Both the position numbers and the translations under genes were made by a program. A DNA stretch of 64,000 bases from Catonella morbi ATCC 51271 (GTDB lineage Bacteria; Bacillota; Clostridia; Lachnospirales; Lachnospiraceae), in the NCBI RefSeq assembly GCF_000160035.2, contig NZ_KI535369.1:373733-437732 (forward strand), in the 5' to 3' direction. Numbering within the stretch: position 1 is the stretch's first letter; the number at the start of each line of letters is the position of its first letter. Under the pieces are notes generated by a model. It saw only the letters and a list, made by a program, of their open reading frames with translations. It had not been told where the DNA came from and ran no database searches. This document shows, piece after piece, positions 1 to 8,702 of the stretch.

Positions 1-1
1 A

Positions 2-637
2 GGAAAGACCACGATAGCCAATCTGCTTGCAAGATTTTGGGATGTTACCAAAGGGAGTATTACAATTGGCGGCGTTAACTACAAAAATCTTCCATTATCA
101 TACTTAACGAGTAAAATCAGTTATGTAACACAAGATACTTTTTTGTTTAATACCTCTATTATGGAAAATATTCGTCTTGGAAACCTGTCTGCAACTGATG
201 AAGAAGTAAAGGCTGCTGCCGCTAAAGCTCAGTGTGATGATTTTATCAAAGAACTGGAGCAGGGTTATAATACTATTGTCGGTAATGATGGCACAAAGCT
301 TTCAGGAGGGCAGAGACAGAGGATTATTATTGCAAGGGCAATTTTAAAAAATGCACCCATTTTGATTCTTGATGAAGCAACTGCATATACCGACATGGAA
401 AATCAAAATAAAATTCAAGAATCTTTGATGTCATTATGTAAAAATAAAACCTTGATTATTATAGCACACCGACTTACAACAGTTACTAACTGTGACAAGA
501 TTGTTGTGCTTGATTCCGGAAAGCTCGACTCAGTGGGTACACATGATGAATTGTTAAGAAATTCCGCCTTATACAAAAAAATGTGGGAGATTTATTTATC
601 TGAAATCCCGGCAATTCAGGAGAAGGAGGGTGAATAG
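2..637 (+). CDS. ABC exporter ATPase/permease, C-terminal part (gene starts before window)
   Basis: Only the nucleotide-binding domain lies in the window. The open frame runs from the first bases, which encode the end of a Walker A (GKTT), through a Q-loop (VTQDTFLF), the ABC signature LSGGQRQR, Walker B LILDEAT with the catalytic Glu, and the H-loop AHR. The missing 5' part should hold the six-helix membrane domain. The stop is followed after 5 bases by the next half-transporter, whose ribosome site AAGGAGGG lies inside the end of this gene, so the two are translationally linked and probably form a heterodimeric exporter. The substrate is unknown; siderophore, peptide and drug exporters all share this design. 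Confidence 0.9.
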   Translation, partial: GKTTIANLLARFWDVTKGSITIGGVNYKNLPLSYLTSKISYVTQDTFLFNTSIMENIRLGNLSATDEEVKAAAAKAQCDDFIKELEQGYNTIVGNDGTKLSGGQRQRIIIARAILKNAPILILDEATAYTDMENQNKIQESLMSLCKNKTLIIIAHRLTTVTNCDKIVVLDSGKLDSVGTHDELLRNSALYKKMWEIYLSEIPAIQEKEGE

Positions 638-642
638 ACAGC

Positions 643-2391
643 ATGTTAAATACAGTAAATAATTTTTTAAATCTAATGAAAGGGCGGAGAAATAAACTTT
701 ATCTGTCATTCTTTTTGAACTTTGTAGATGGAATTCTCATTATGCTGCCCTTGATTTTAACATATTATATGGTGGCGGCTATGCCGGAATTTAATCAGAA
801 TTCATTAAAAAGACTTGATGAACAAACTGTTATGCTTTATATATCAGTCATGGCTGTAATTATAGTTTTTCGAATAATTCTGCGTTATGCTACCATGCAT
901 TTGCGCTCAGGTGCAGGCTACGAGGCATTATGTGAAAAACGTATTTCTTTAGGTTCTCATCTAAAACAGGCATCTTTAGGCTTCTTTAGCAAAAAGAATC
1001 AAGGTGATCTTATTTCAACTATAACCTCTGATGCTGCTTATCTTGAAATAGAAGGAATAGCTGTAATTGAAAAAGCTGCAGTTGGAATTCCTGCACTGGT
1101 TATTGGATTATTATTTTTATTTTTTATAGATTACAAGATATTTTTATTTTCCGTTTTTTTGTTCATACCTGTTTGGATCTTCTATCGCCGCCTTGCTACT
1201 GTACAAGACCGCTTAGATATAAACAGACAGGAACTGATAGGAAGAGTTACGGAAAAGACGCTTGAGTTTGTTCATGGTATTCACGTATTGAAATCATTTC
1301 AAACAGAAAAAACACAACGAACAAAAATCATACAGATGTTTGAAAAGCTCAGGGAAGAATCTATCCGAAATGAACTTTCACATCTTTTTCCGCTTGCTTC
1401 CTTCCAATTTTGTTTTCGTTTAATAACTACCGGCATTATTTTATTTTCAGGAGTGCTGTTTCTTGGAAATGAAATAGATTTTATGAAATTATTTTTATTA
1501 ACAATTTCATCTTTAGCCCTATTCCAAGGAGTAGAAGCTATGGGGATTTTCAGCATATTTGCAAAGATGACTGAACAGTCCATCTCACGAATGGATATCA
1601 TTGACAATATTCCACCAATGTCAGATATTTCCGGGACAGAAAAAACAGACAAAACTGATATTTCATATGAAAACGTAAGCTTTGCATATAACAGCATTCC
1701 TGTACTGAAGGGAATATCTTTTAATGTTCCGGAAGGTACAACCACAGCATTGGTAGGACTATCCGGCAGCGATAAGACTACTATTATCAATCTCCTTGGA
1801 AGATTTTGGGATGTGAAGCAGGGAAAAATAAAAATAGGGGGAATAGAAATTAAAAACCTGTCATATGAATATTTACTAAGCAAGTTAAGCTTTGTGTTTC
1901 AGGATGTTGTACTATTTGAAGATTCCGTAGCCGGAAATATAAGAATAGGAAAACCTGATGACACCTTAGATGAAGTAATCAATGCTGCAAAAAGAGCCGG
2001 TTGTCACGATTTCATTATGAATCTCCCTGAAGGTTATGATACGATATTAGGTGAAGGCGGAGCAAAGCTTTCCGGTGGAGAGAAACAGAGAATTTCAATA
2101 GCAAGAGCACTGATAAAGGATGCTCCGATTGTACTTTTAGATGAGGTAACTGCCAATGTGGATGTAGAGAATGAAGTTAAAATTCAAGCTGCAATGAGGG
2201 AACTTCTAAAAAATAAGACAGTTATTATGATTGCTCATAAATTATCAACAGTGCAGAATTCCGACCAAATTCTTGTTATTAAAGATGGCAGAATCAGTCA
2301 GAGAGGAACCCACAAAGAATTAGTCAGAGAAGAAGGTCTGTATAAAAAATTATGGGATATGCAGTACCGTACCGGTCAGTGGAAATTATAA
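643..2391 (+). CDS. ABC exporter half-transporter with altered Walker A
   Basis: A 582-residue type IV ABC half-exporter. The N-terminal ~330 residues carry the hydrophobic membrane domain and the C-terminal ~240 the ATPase. Signature LSGGEKQR, Walker B VLLDE with the catalytic Glu, and H-loop AHK are present. The Walker A reads GLSGSDKTT: the invariant Gly before the Lys is Asp, a change that one base could produce. Partner of the upstream half-transporter. The site formed with this Walker A may be non-hydrolytic, as in asymmetric heterodimers, or the gene may be damaged. A strong terminator follows. Confidence 0.9.
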   Translation: MLNTVNNFLNLMKGRRNKLYLSFFLNFVDGILIMLPLILTYYMVAAMPEFNQNSLKRLDEQTVMLYISVMAVIIVFRIILRYATMHLRSGAGYEALCEKRISLGSHLKQASLGFFSKKNQGDLISTITSDAAYLEIEGIAVIEKAAVGIPALVIGLLFLFFIDYKIFLFSVFLFIPVWIFYRRLATVQDRLDINRQELIGRVTEKTLEFVHGIHVLKSFQTEKTQRTKIIQMFEKLREESIRNELSHLFPLASFQFCFRLITTGIILFSGVLFLGNEIDFMKLFLLTISSLALFQGVEAMGIFSIFAKMTEQSISRMDIIDNIPPMSDISGTEKTDKTDISYENVSFAYNSIPVLKGISFNVPEGTTTALVGLSGSDKTTIINLLGRFWDVKQGKIKIGGIEIKNLSYEYLLSKLSFVFQDVVLFEDSVAGNIRIGKPDDTLDEVINAAKRAGCHDFIMNLPEGYDTILGEGGAKLSGGEKQRISIARALIKDAPIVLLDEVTANVDVENEVKIQAAMRELLKNKTVIMIAHKLSTVQNSDQILVIKDGRISQRGTHKELVREEGLYKKLWDMQYRTGQWKL

Positions 2392-2533
2392 AGTTTTCAA
2401 AGTCTGAATTATGTTTAAACCGAATACTATGCTTTTCATTTGGATATCAGCTATCTGCAAATCGACATTTGGTACAATATGAACTTTTTGGTTGTAAACC
2501 GGCTGTTGTTTTTGCAAAGAATATCCTGTTTAA

Positions 2534-2569
2534 GCGGTAATGACGAGAAAATCATTACCGCCTTTTTTT
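2534..2569 (+). terminator. Rho-independent terminator of the ABC exporter operon
   Basis: Perfect 10-bp stem GCGGTAATGA/TCATTACCGC with an 8-base loop, followed directly by a run of seven T. Confidence 0.9.
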
Positions 2570-2594
2570 AGCAAAATAACAGTTGTGGTATTTA

Positions 2595-2834
2595 ATGAGT
2601 GCTCATGAATTAACACATTATGAAGATATGCTTCCCGCACTTTATAAACATCACACTATTATTCGTATATTAACGTGATTTCAAAAGTTTTACCATGGCT
2701 TTAACACATTCCGGAATCATACTTCTGACAATCAATTGGAACGTGATATAGTGAAGAAAACAGTGATTGATTTATCGCCGGTACTACAGAATCACTATAA
2801 TATTTCCGGCAATTATATTATCTATACTGAATAA
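2595..2834 (+). pseudogene. Unrecognised broken reading frame
   Basis: One frame reads as plausible protein from an ATG at 2595 to a stop at 2832, interrupted by a single TGA at 2676. The two parts would give about 79 residues (starts MSAHELTHYED, ends SGNYIIYTE). No family was recognised and no ribosome site precedes the ATG. It may be the tail of a decayed gene once linked to the ABC exporter, or chance. The rest of 2392-2983 holds only the terminator. Confidence 0.25.
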
Positions 2835-2983
2835 TGTTAGCGATAGCTGATGCAAAATCGAGATTATTTGTTGAAATTTATCATTATCCACGTGTTTTTT
2901 ACGTCTTCACATATATTGACGGAACAATGAAACGACGTATTTTTCGAATCGCAATACATACAGGATGGTGTCGGGCATTGAAC

Positions 2984-3703
2984 TCAAACGGTTTCGCAGT
3001 TACCGTCTATATCAATGATTTTAGAAAACTGCTCATAGGTAGCGGCCATATGCTCTTTCATTGCTTGAGCGGCAAGTAATTCGTCACCGGCCTCAATTGC
3101 TTCAATAAGTCGGCGATGATAAGGAAGAGCAATTTCCGTACCGATGGAGCTGACGGTTCTTAGCATGGTCTTGGTTAAAATGTCTCTCAAAATTTCATAC
3201 ATGGCAATAATAAGGGAGTTTTCAGTGCTTTCGGCAATGGCGAAATGAAAATCAAGATCATATTTGGCAAAAGCAACATCCTGTTTATCGTGATTAAGCT
3301 GTTTTTGAAAGATAGATTTCATTTTTTGAATATTTTGTGCCGAAGCGTTTCTTGCTGCCAAAGCAGCGGTTTCTACCTCGATTACACTGCGGAATTGTAA
3401 AACCTCTTTGACGCTGTGAGCTTGGAGATAAATATTCGGAATCAGGGCTGCTTTGATTTGATCTCCGATGTTTGCCTCTTTTACATATGACCCGTCCCCT
3501 AAACGTGTTTCGATTAACCCGAGAGTATTTAAGCGTTGGAGGGCATTGCGAATAGAAACACGGCTTACTCCGAGAATAGATGATAATTCAGTTTCGGATG
3601 GCAACTTATTTCCCGGAAGCCATGATTGATTTAATATTTGCCCCTTAAGCTGTTCGAAAACCTGGTTCGCTACACTTTCTTTTTTTATCGTATGAAGTCC
3701 CAT
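2984..3703 (-). CDS. GntR-family (FadR/FCD) transcriptional regulator
   Basis: A 239-residue regulator. A winged helix-turn-helix occupies residues ~8-75 (PSETELSSILGVSRVSIRNA, wing GLIETRLGDGSY). An all-helical FCD effector domain with the usual Asp/His metal-site residues (DLDFHFAI, then YHRRLIEAIEAGD and the final KEHM) follows. AGGAG lies 8 bases before the ATG. It is divergent from the sugar operon starting at 4172 and almost certainly controls it through the shared 468-base intergenic region. FCD regulators usually bind small organic acids or sugar acids; the ligand here is unknown. Confidence 0.9.
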   Translation of the reverse strand: MGLHTIKKESVANQVFEQLKGQILNQSWLPGNKLPSETELSSILGVSRVSIRNALQRLNTLGLIETRLGDGSYVKEANIGDQIKAALIPNIYLQAHSVKEVLQFRSVIEVETAALAARNASAQNIQKMKSIFQKQLNHDKQDVAFAKYDLDFHFAIAESTENSLIIAMYEILRDILTKTMLRTVSSIGTEIALPYHRRLIEAIEAGDELLAAQAMKEHMAATYEQFSKIIDIDGNCETV

Positions 3704-3924
3704 TTTATATTCTCCTGTTATATTTTAGGTTTTAATTTTCGCAAATCTCTTTATGATATCCTTTTAAGTACATATAAAAACAATCGGAACTCGGGATACA
3801 TGTATCTGCTTAGTATTTTGAAGTGATTTTTCTATAATAGAATATAACATTAAGAAAATACTTTAACAAGTGAAGAAATTTAATTGTTACCGTATTTACA
3901 TATTTGTCATATTATACTGATTAT

Positions 3925-3941
3925 ATCATATTTAATATGAT
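3925..3941. promoter_or_regulatory. Palindromic operator candidate between GntR gene and sugar operon
   Basis: Perfect 7-bp arms ATCATAT/ATATGAT around a 3-base centre in the divergent intergenic region. A second inverted repeat, GCAATTC (3965-3971) with GAATTGC (3985-3991), lies nearby. Either could bind the GntR regulator; the assignment is inferred from position. Confidence 0.4.
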
Positions 3942-4043
3942 AGAGGTACTCGGATTGTAACTAAGCAATTCAAAGTACCTGTAAGAATTGCACATAAATA
4001 TAATTATTGATTGAACAATATTAACAAAAGCACCAAAAAGATA

Positions 4044-4072
4044 TTGACAAAAAAAAGAATTGGATATATACT
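4044..4072 (+). promoter_or_regulatory. Sigma-A type promoter of the sugar operon
   Basis: Consensus -35 TTGACA (4044-4049) and -10 TATACT (4067-4072) with 17-base spacing, about 95 bases before the first gene start. Confidence 0.75.
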
Positions 4073-4171
4073 TTTAATCAGAATCTGTAATACAAGTAGA
4101 CAGCATATATCTAAATAAGTAATATGTAGATGTATTATAGCTGTACTATAATAAAAATGTGAGGAAATGAA

Positions 4172-5212
4172 ATGAAAGCATTAAGATTTCTGGAAGCATA
4201 TCATCTGGAAGTACAAGAAGTTCCGATGCCGGTACCTGCCGAAGATGCCTGCCTTTTGAAAGTGAAAGCCTGTGGAATATGCGGAAGTGATCCTGCGGGT
4301 TATACCGGCACATCAGGACGAAGAATACCCCCGATGACCATGGGTCATGAATTTTGCGGAGAGATAGTGGAAATTGGAAGTAAGGTTAAAAATTTTAGAC
4401 TGGGAGATCGGGTTATTGCACAGCCGATTAATTTTTGCGGATATTGTGAAAATTGCAGGAGAGGCCTGACTATGTTGTGTGAGGATAAAAGCTTTTTCGG
4501 GGTATTGACGACTGACGGTGGAATGGCGGAGTATGTATCGGTTCCTGAAAAATTATTATATCGCATACCTGAAAATACTACTTTTTATCGGGGGGCATTA
4601 ACTGAGCCATATGCCGTAACTTACGGCGCATATAAAAAAGCAGGAGATCTTAAGGATAAGATTGTTTTGATTATAGGAGCGGGTACAATAGGGGACTGTT
4701 TATTGCAGTTAATTTTGACAGATCGTCCGAAAATGGTTATCGTAGCCGATGTATCAGAGCAGCGTCTAAAACTGGCTGAAGAGTTTGGAGCGGATTATAC
4801 AATAAATACGGCTGAAACCGATGCATTAGAGAAGATAAGAGAACTTACTGACGGACATATGATAGACATATCATTTGAGGCGGTAGGGGTAGAAGAAACA
4901 GCTAATCTTTCCGTTAAAGCATTGTATATAGCAGGAACGGCGGTTTGGTTGGGCATGCACCAAAAGGAAATGACTTTAAATATGCAGGATGTCGTTTGTT
5001 CTGCCAGAAATATTCTGGGCTCCTTTAACTACACACATGCAGAGTTCGGAGAAGTTGTGGAGCTTTTGGGAACGGGTAAACTTGATGCTGATAAAATGAT
5101 TTCAAAGGTTATTTCTTTGGAGGAAGCACCTGATGCTTTCGAGGAGTTATTAAGTACTCCGGGTAAATATCTTAAGATTATTATTGATCCGACAAAAAAT
5201 AAGGATGCCTAA
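4172..5212 (+). CDS. Zinc-dependent medium-chain sugar/polyol dehydrogenase
   Basis: A 346-residue MDR enzyme. The catalytic zinc site includes C37 (ACGICGSD) and H59-E60 (GHE). The structural zinc Cys are C89, C92, C95 and C103 (CGYCENC...C). The NAD-binding fold carries GAGTIGD near residue 168. This pattern fits the sorbitol/threonine/galactitol-phosphate dehydrogenase group, so it should oxidise a secondary alcohol on a sugar or polyol with NAD. It is the first gene of the operon, with GAGGAA before the ATG. Exact substrate unknown. Confidence 0.9.
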   Translation: MKALRFLEAYHLEVQEVPMPVPAEDACLLKVKACGICGSDPAGYTGTSGRRIPPMTMGHEFCGEIVEIGSKVKNFRLGDRVIAQPINFCGYCENCRRGLTMLCEDKSFFGVLTTDGGMAEYVSVPEKLLYRIPENTTFYRGALTEPYAVTYGAYKKAGDLKDKIVLIIGAGTIGDCLLQLILTDRPKMVIVADVSEQRLKLAEEFGADYTINTAETDALEKIRELTDGHMIDISFEAVGVEETANLSVKALYIAGTAVWLGMHQKEMTLNMQDVVCSARNILGSFNYTHAEFGEVVELLGTGKLDADKMISKVISLEEAPDAFEELLSTPGKYLKIIIDPTKNKDA

Positions 5213-5250
5213 AGCCAAGAATGATAAGGAAAGATAATAATAAAACCGGA

Positions 5251-5352
5251 ATTATTTACGCCTAAGTTAAAGACCTCTTATTCTGCATAGTATGATAGTA
5301 GAAACAGCTTCGGCCTGTGACTATGAGAGGCATTTCGCGAATAATTTGGGTA
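5251..5352. repeat. Palindromic dispersed repeat, copy A
   Basis: Ends ATTATTTACGCCTAAG and TTTCGCGAATAATTTGGGT resemble the ends of copies at 25044-25100 and 51868-51966. The central ~55 bases are extra compared with copy B and carry, on the other strand, CATAGTCACAGGCC, like the left arm of copy C. It lies 30 bases before the next gene start inside the operon. Confidence 0.55.
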
Positions 5353-5382
5353 AAATAACGGTAAAAATAAAGTGAGGATATT

Positions 5383-6186
5383 ATGAGATTTGGATGTTGC
5401 TTGAATATGGTAGCTACAAAGCCTGATAAAACAGGAATGGAATGGATTGAGAAATTGGCAGAATATGGTTTTGATTATGCCGAATTACCTATTGCACAAC
5501 TTATGGAACTTTCGGATGGAGATTTTGAAACGCTAAAAAAAAGATTGAAGGCAACCGGGATTCAATGTGAAACCGGCAACAATCTTTTTCCAGTAACAAT
5601 GCGTTTGACAGGACCGGATACAAATATTGAAACAATCAAAGAATATGCGGAGAAGGCTTTTTTTAAGGAAGCTTCTCTTGGAGTGGAATATTGCGTTTTT
5701 GGAAGCGGACCGGCTAAAAATGTTCCTGACGGATTTCCTAAAGAAAAAGGTTTATCGCAAGTGGTGAGCATGCTCCATGAAATTGCGGGAATTGCACAAA
5801 AAAACGGTATCGGTATTGTGATTGAGCCCCTCAGAAAAGAGGAGTGTAATCTGATAAATACTTTTGAGGAAGGTGTTGAACTTGCAAAGGCAGTCAATGA
5901 AGAAAATGTGAAAGTATTGATTGATTTTTACCATCTCACAGAGGAAAAAGAGTCTGTTAGTCATATAGTGAAAGATGGTAGGGAGTTCCTTCGTCATGTA
6001 CATATTGCAAACCCTGTGGGAAGAGTATATCCGAAGGTATTTACCGAGGCGGATTACGGTCCTTTTATCGAAGCCCTTCATACTGTCGGATATGATGCCC
6101 GAATCAGTTGTGAGGCTTATTCACCGAATGGATTTGATAAGGATGCACCGGCTGCCGTTGAGTTTTTCCACAAATACTTTGTATAG
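5383..6186 (+). CDS. Sugar isomerase/epimerase, xylose isomerase-like TIM barrel
   Basis: 267 residues of the AP endonuclease family 2 / xylose isomerase-like fold. The divalent-metal ligands expected for ketose 3-epimerase-type enzymes are visible: E148 (IEPL), D181 (LIDFYH), H207 (HVHIAN) and E244 (SCEAY). It likely interconverts aldose/ketose or epimeric sugars, or sugar acids. GTGAGG precedes the ATG. It sits between a dehydrogenase and a split transketolase, so its product may feed the transketolase. True substrate unknown. Confidence 0.85.
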   Translation: MRFGCCLNMVATKPDKTGMEWIEKLAEYGFDYAELPIAQLMELSDGDFETLKKRLKATGIQCETGNNLFPVTMRLTGPDTNIETIKEYAEKAFFKEASLGVEYCVFGSGPAKNVPDGFPKEKGLSQVVSMLHEIAGIAQKNGIGIVIEPLRKEECNLINTFEEGVELAKAVNEENVKVLIDFYHLTEEKESVSHIVKDGREFLRHVHIANPVGRVYPKVFTEADYGPFIEALHTVGYDARISCEAYSPNGFDKDAPAAVEFFHKYFV

Positions 6187-6222
6187 TTAAGTTTAAAACA
6201 GGGTAGATATAGGAGGATACAG

Positions 6223-7056
6223 ATGAGTGAGTATAGTAAAGAGCTTATTGAAATGCTTAGAAAAAAGGGACAGCTTTTAAGAAAGGACTGCATCTTGTGC
6301 ATAGGAGTGGGCGTTGCCGGTCATGTAGGAGGAAGTTGTTCAAGTGCCGATCTTATGGCCGCTTTATACTTTTATAAAATGAAATATGATCCTAAAAATC
6401 CAGACTGGGAAGATAGAGACTATTTTCTTTTATCAAAAGGACACGTTGCGATTTTACAGTATTCGGCACTTGCAGAAGCAGGTTTTTTCCCTGTTGAAGA
6501 TTTACAACATTGCAAAGATATCGGATTCTATTTACAAGGGCATCCGCATCTTGGGACACCGGGTATCGAGATCGGCACAGGTTCATTGGGGCAGGGATTA
6601 AGTCTTGGACTGGGCATTGCTCTAGGGCTTAGGATGGATCAAAAATCTAACCGGGTTTATGTACTGGTAGGAGACGGGGAGATGGATGAAGGCCAAATCT
6701 GGGAGGCGGCCATGGCAGCTGGAGCAAAAAAAGTGGACAGTTTGTGTGCAATTATTGATTGTAACGGGTTGCAAGCACAGGGGACAACAAAAGACTGTAT
6801 GGACAGTGAGCCTGTTGCCGAGAAGTGGCAGGCATTTGGATGGCATACTATTGAAATTGATGGTCATAACATGGAACAAATTGTGGAAGCGCTTGATGCA
6901 GCGGAACAGGTGAATGATAAACCTACCGCAATAATTGCACATACTATCAAGGGCAAGGGAATAAGTTTTGCAGAAAATCAGGTAGGATTTCATAATAAGG
7001 CATTAACAGAGGAACAGTATAATCAGGCATTGACAGAACTTTCTTCAGGGAGGTGA
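6223..7056 (+). CDS. Transketolase, N-terminal subunit (TPP-binding half)
   Basis: 277 residues, the usual size of the PYR-less half of a split transketolase. It has the thiamine-diphosphate motif GDGE (LVGDGEMDEGQIWEA) ending near CNG, plus the GTGSLGQGLS loop and a conserved SKGH. Together with the next gene it forms a two-chain transketolase that moves a two-carbon ketol unit between sugars. AGGAGG lies 10 bases before the ATG. As it lies in a dedicated substrate operon, the donor or acceptor is probably not the standard pentose-phosphate set. Confidence 0.93.
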   Translation: MSEYSKELIEMLRKKGQLLRKDCILCIGVGVAGHVGGSCSSADLMAALYFYKMKYDPKNPDWEDRDYFLLSKGHVAILQYSALAEAGFFPVEDLQHCKDIGFYLQGHPHLGTPGIEIGTGSLGQGLSLGLGIALGLRMDQKSNRVYVLVGDGEMDEGQIWEAAMAAGAKKVDSLCAIIDCNGLQAQGTTKDCMDSEPVAEKWQAFGWHTIEIDGHNMEQIVEALDAAEQVNDKPTAIIAHTIKGKGISFAENQVGFHNKALTEEQYNQALTELSSGR

Positions 7057-7060
7057 GGAA

Positions 7061-7990
7061 ATGGTGGAAACAAACCAGAGAAAAGCATATGGAAAAACGT
7101 TAGTTAAGCTTTGTAGAGAGAATAAAGACATAATCGTTTTAGACGCAGATCTTGGTGGCTCTACAATGGGAAAAATGGTCCAAACTGATAATCCTAAGCA
7201 ACATCTGGAGATGGGAATTGCCGAGGCAAACATGGCTTCTGTAGCAGGAGGGCTTGCAAGAGTAGGCAAAATTCCTTTTGCTAATTCATTTGCGGTTTTT
7301 GTTGCAGGCCGTGCTTATGACCAGATACGCCAAAGTATTGCCATCGGTCACTTAAATGTGAAGATTTGCGGTTCTTCCGCAGGGTGTTCGGATTTTGGTG
7401 ACGGAGCTACACATCAGTCGATTGATGATCTTGCGTATATGAGGGTTATTCCGGGTATGACGGTAATTGTACCGGCAGATGCAAATGAGACTGAAGCAGC
7501 TACCAAATATATGGCAAAGCACCAAGGACCTATGTATATGCGGTTAAATCGAAATGATTATGAAAATGTGACAAAAGAAGGAACAGAGTTTGCATTTAAT
7601 ACCCCGACAATTATAGAAGAGGGAAAAGATGTAGTGGTATTTGCATGCGGAATTATGGTATTAAAGGCCGTAGAGGCAGCTGAACTGTTAAAAGGGAAAA
7701 TATCTGTACGTGTAGTGAATGTGAGTACATTAAAACCTCTTAATACAGAGAAAATCAAGGAACTTACAAGAGATATGAAAGGCGTTGTAACTGCGGAGGA
7801 GCATAGTGTAATCGGAGGGCTGGGAAGCGCGATAGCACAGGCACTGTGTAAGGATAACAAGCCAATAGAATTTGTAGGAGTAGAAGACACATTTGGGTCA
7901 TCTGCGCACAGTTACGAGGATATTTTAGAGAATTTAGGACTTACTGCTGATCATATAGCGGATGCTATTGAAAAAATATATGGTATGTAA
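7061..7990 (+). CDS. Transketolase, C-terminal subunit
   Basis: 309 residues with the pyrimidine-binding domain (MGIAEANMASVAGGLA; the Glu activates TPP) and C-terminal domain (TAEEHSVIGGLGSAIA). It starts 4 bases after the N-terminal subunit stop, with GGAGGTGAGG overlapping that end, so the two are made together. Full catalytic machinery appears intact across the pair. Confidence 0.93.
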   Translation: MVETNQRKAYGKTLVKLCRENKDIIVLDADLGGSTMGKMVQTDNPKQHLEMGIAEANMASVAGGLARVGKIPFANSFAVFVAGRAYDQIRQSIAIGHLNVKICGSSAGCSDFGDGATHQSIDDLAYMRVIPGMTVIVPADANETEAATKYMAKHQGPMYMRLNRNDYENVTKEGTEFAFNTPTIIEEGKDVVVFACGIMVLKAVEAAELLKGKISVRVVNVSTLKPLNTEKIKELTRDMKGVVTAEEHSVIGGLGSAIAQALCKDNKPIEFVGVEDTFGSSAHSYEDILENLGLTADHIADAIEKIYGM

Positions 7991-8001
7991 GGAGACCAGC
8001 T

Positions 8002-8673
8002 ATGAGAAAACGATTTTATGATTTATCTCAACCGGTATATCACAATTGTCCGGGGTGGCCTACATATGAGATGACAAAAGTAACATATGAAGCGAATTAT
8101 ACGAATAATGGTTTCAATGCGGAACGCATTAATATGAATGCTCATACCGGAACACATGTAGATGCACCATTTCATTTTTTTCCGGACGGAAAGACCGTAG
8201 ATGAGATCCCGGTTGAGGATTGGCAAGGAGAAGCGGTTATTGTGGATCTACGAGGTAAACTTGAATGTGCACAAGGAATACATTCTGAAAATTTGCAAGA
8301 GTATGACGATTTAATTCGAGAGGAATCAATTGTTTTGCTAAATACAGGCTGGGGACAGAAAAGAAAGGCTTGGGATACTGAATACTGTCGTGACTGGCCG
8401 TATATTACCGGTGAGCTGGCTGAATATTTTACAAAAAAAAGAATAAAAGGTTGCGGAATAGATTGTCTGAGTATCGGCGGTTGGCATGAAGGAACTGGTA
8501 GACCTTGTCATGAGATTCTTTTGGGAAATGGGATTTGGGCATTGGAGGAGTTATTGTTTCCAGATGAATTAATGGATTATAAGGTATGTGACTTTTGTGC
8601 TTATCCGATTAAGTTACAGGGATTTTCGGGGGCTCCGGCAAGAGCAGTTGCTTCGGTAGTTGCAGTAGAGTGA
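8002..8673 (+). CDS. Cyclase-family metal hydrolase (kynurenine formamidase-like)
   Basis: 223 residues of the PF04199 'cyclase' family. The metal-binding signature HxGTHxDxPxHF is complete: H48, H52, D54, H58. Known members hydrolyse amides, lactones or cyclic compounds (arylformamidase, isatin hydrolase). In a sugar operon it may open a lactone made by one of the dehydrogenases, but that is inference. It starts 11 bases after the transketolase stop with AAGGAG. No signal peptide, so it acts in the cytoplasm. Confidence 0.85.
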   Translation: MRKRFYDLSQPVYHNCPGWPTYEMTKVTYEANYTNNGFNAERINMNAHTGTHVDAPFHFFPDGKTVDEIPVEDWQGEAVIVDLRGKLECAQGIHSENLQEYDDLIREESIVLLNTGWGQKRKAWDTEYCRDWPYITGELAEYFTKKRIKGCGIDCLSIGGWHEGTGRPCHEILLGNGIWALEELLFPDELMDYKVCDFCAYPIKLQGFSGAPARAVASVVAVE

Positions 8674-8702
8674 ATATTGAAGTGGGGTGGTGATTTTTCA
8701 AG

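Noticed and set aside
1299-1883. 194-codon antisense frame in the ABC exporter gene
   Set aside because: Complement of a conserved ABC gene; no family pattern.
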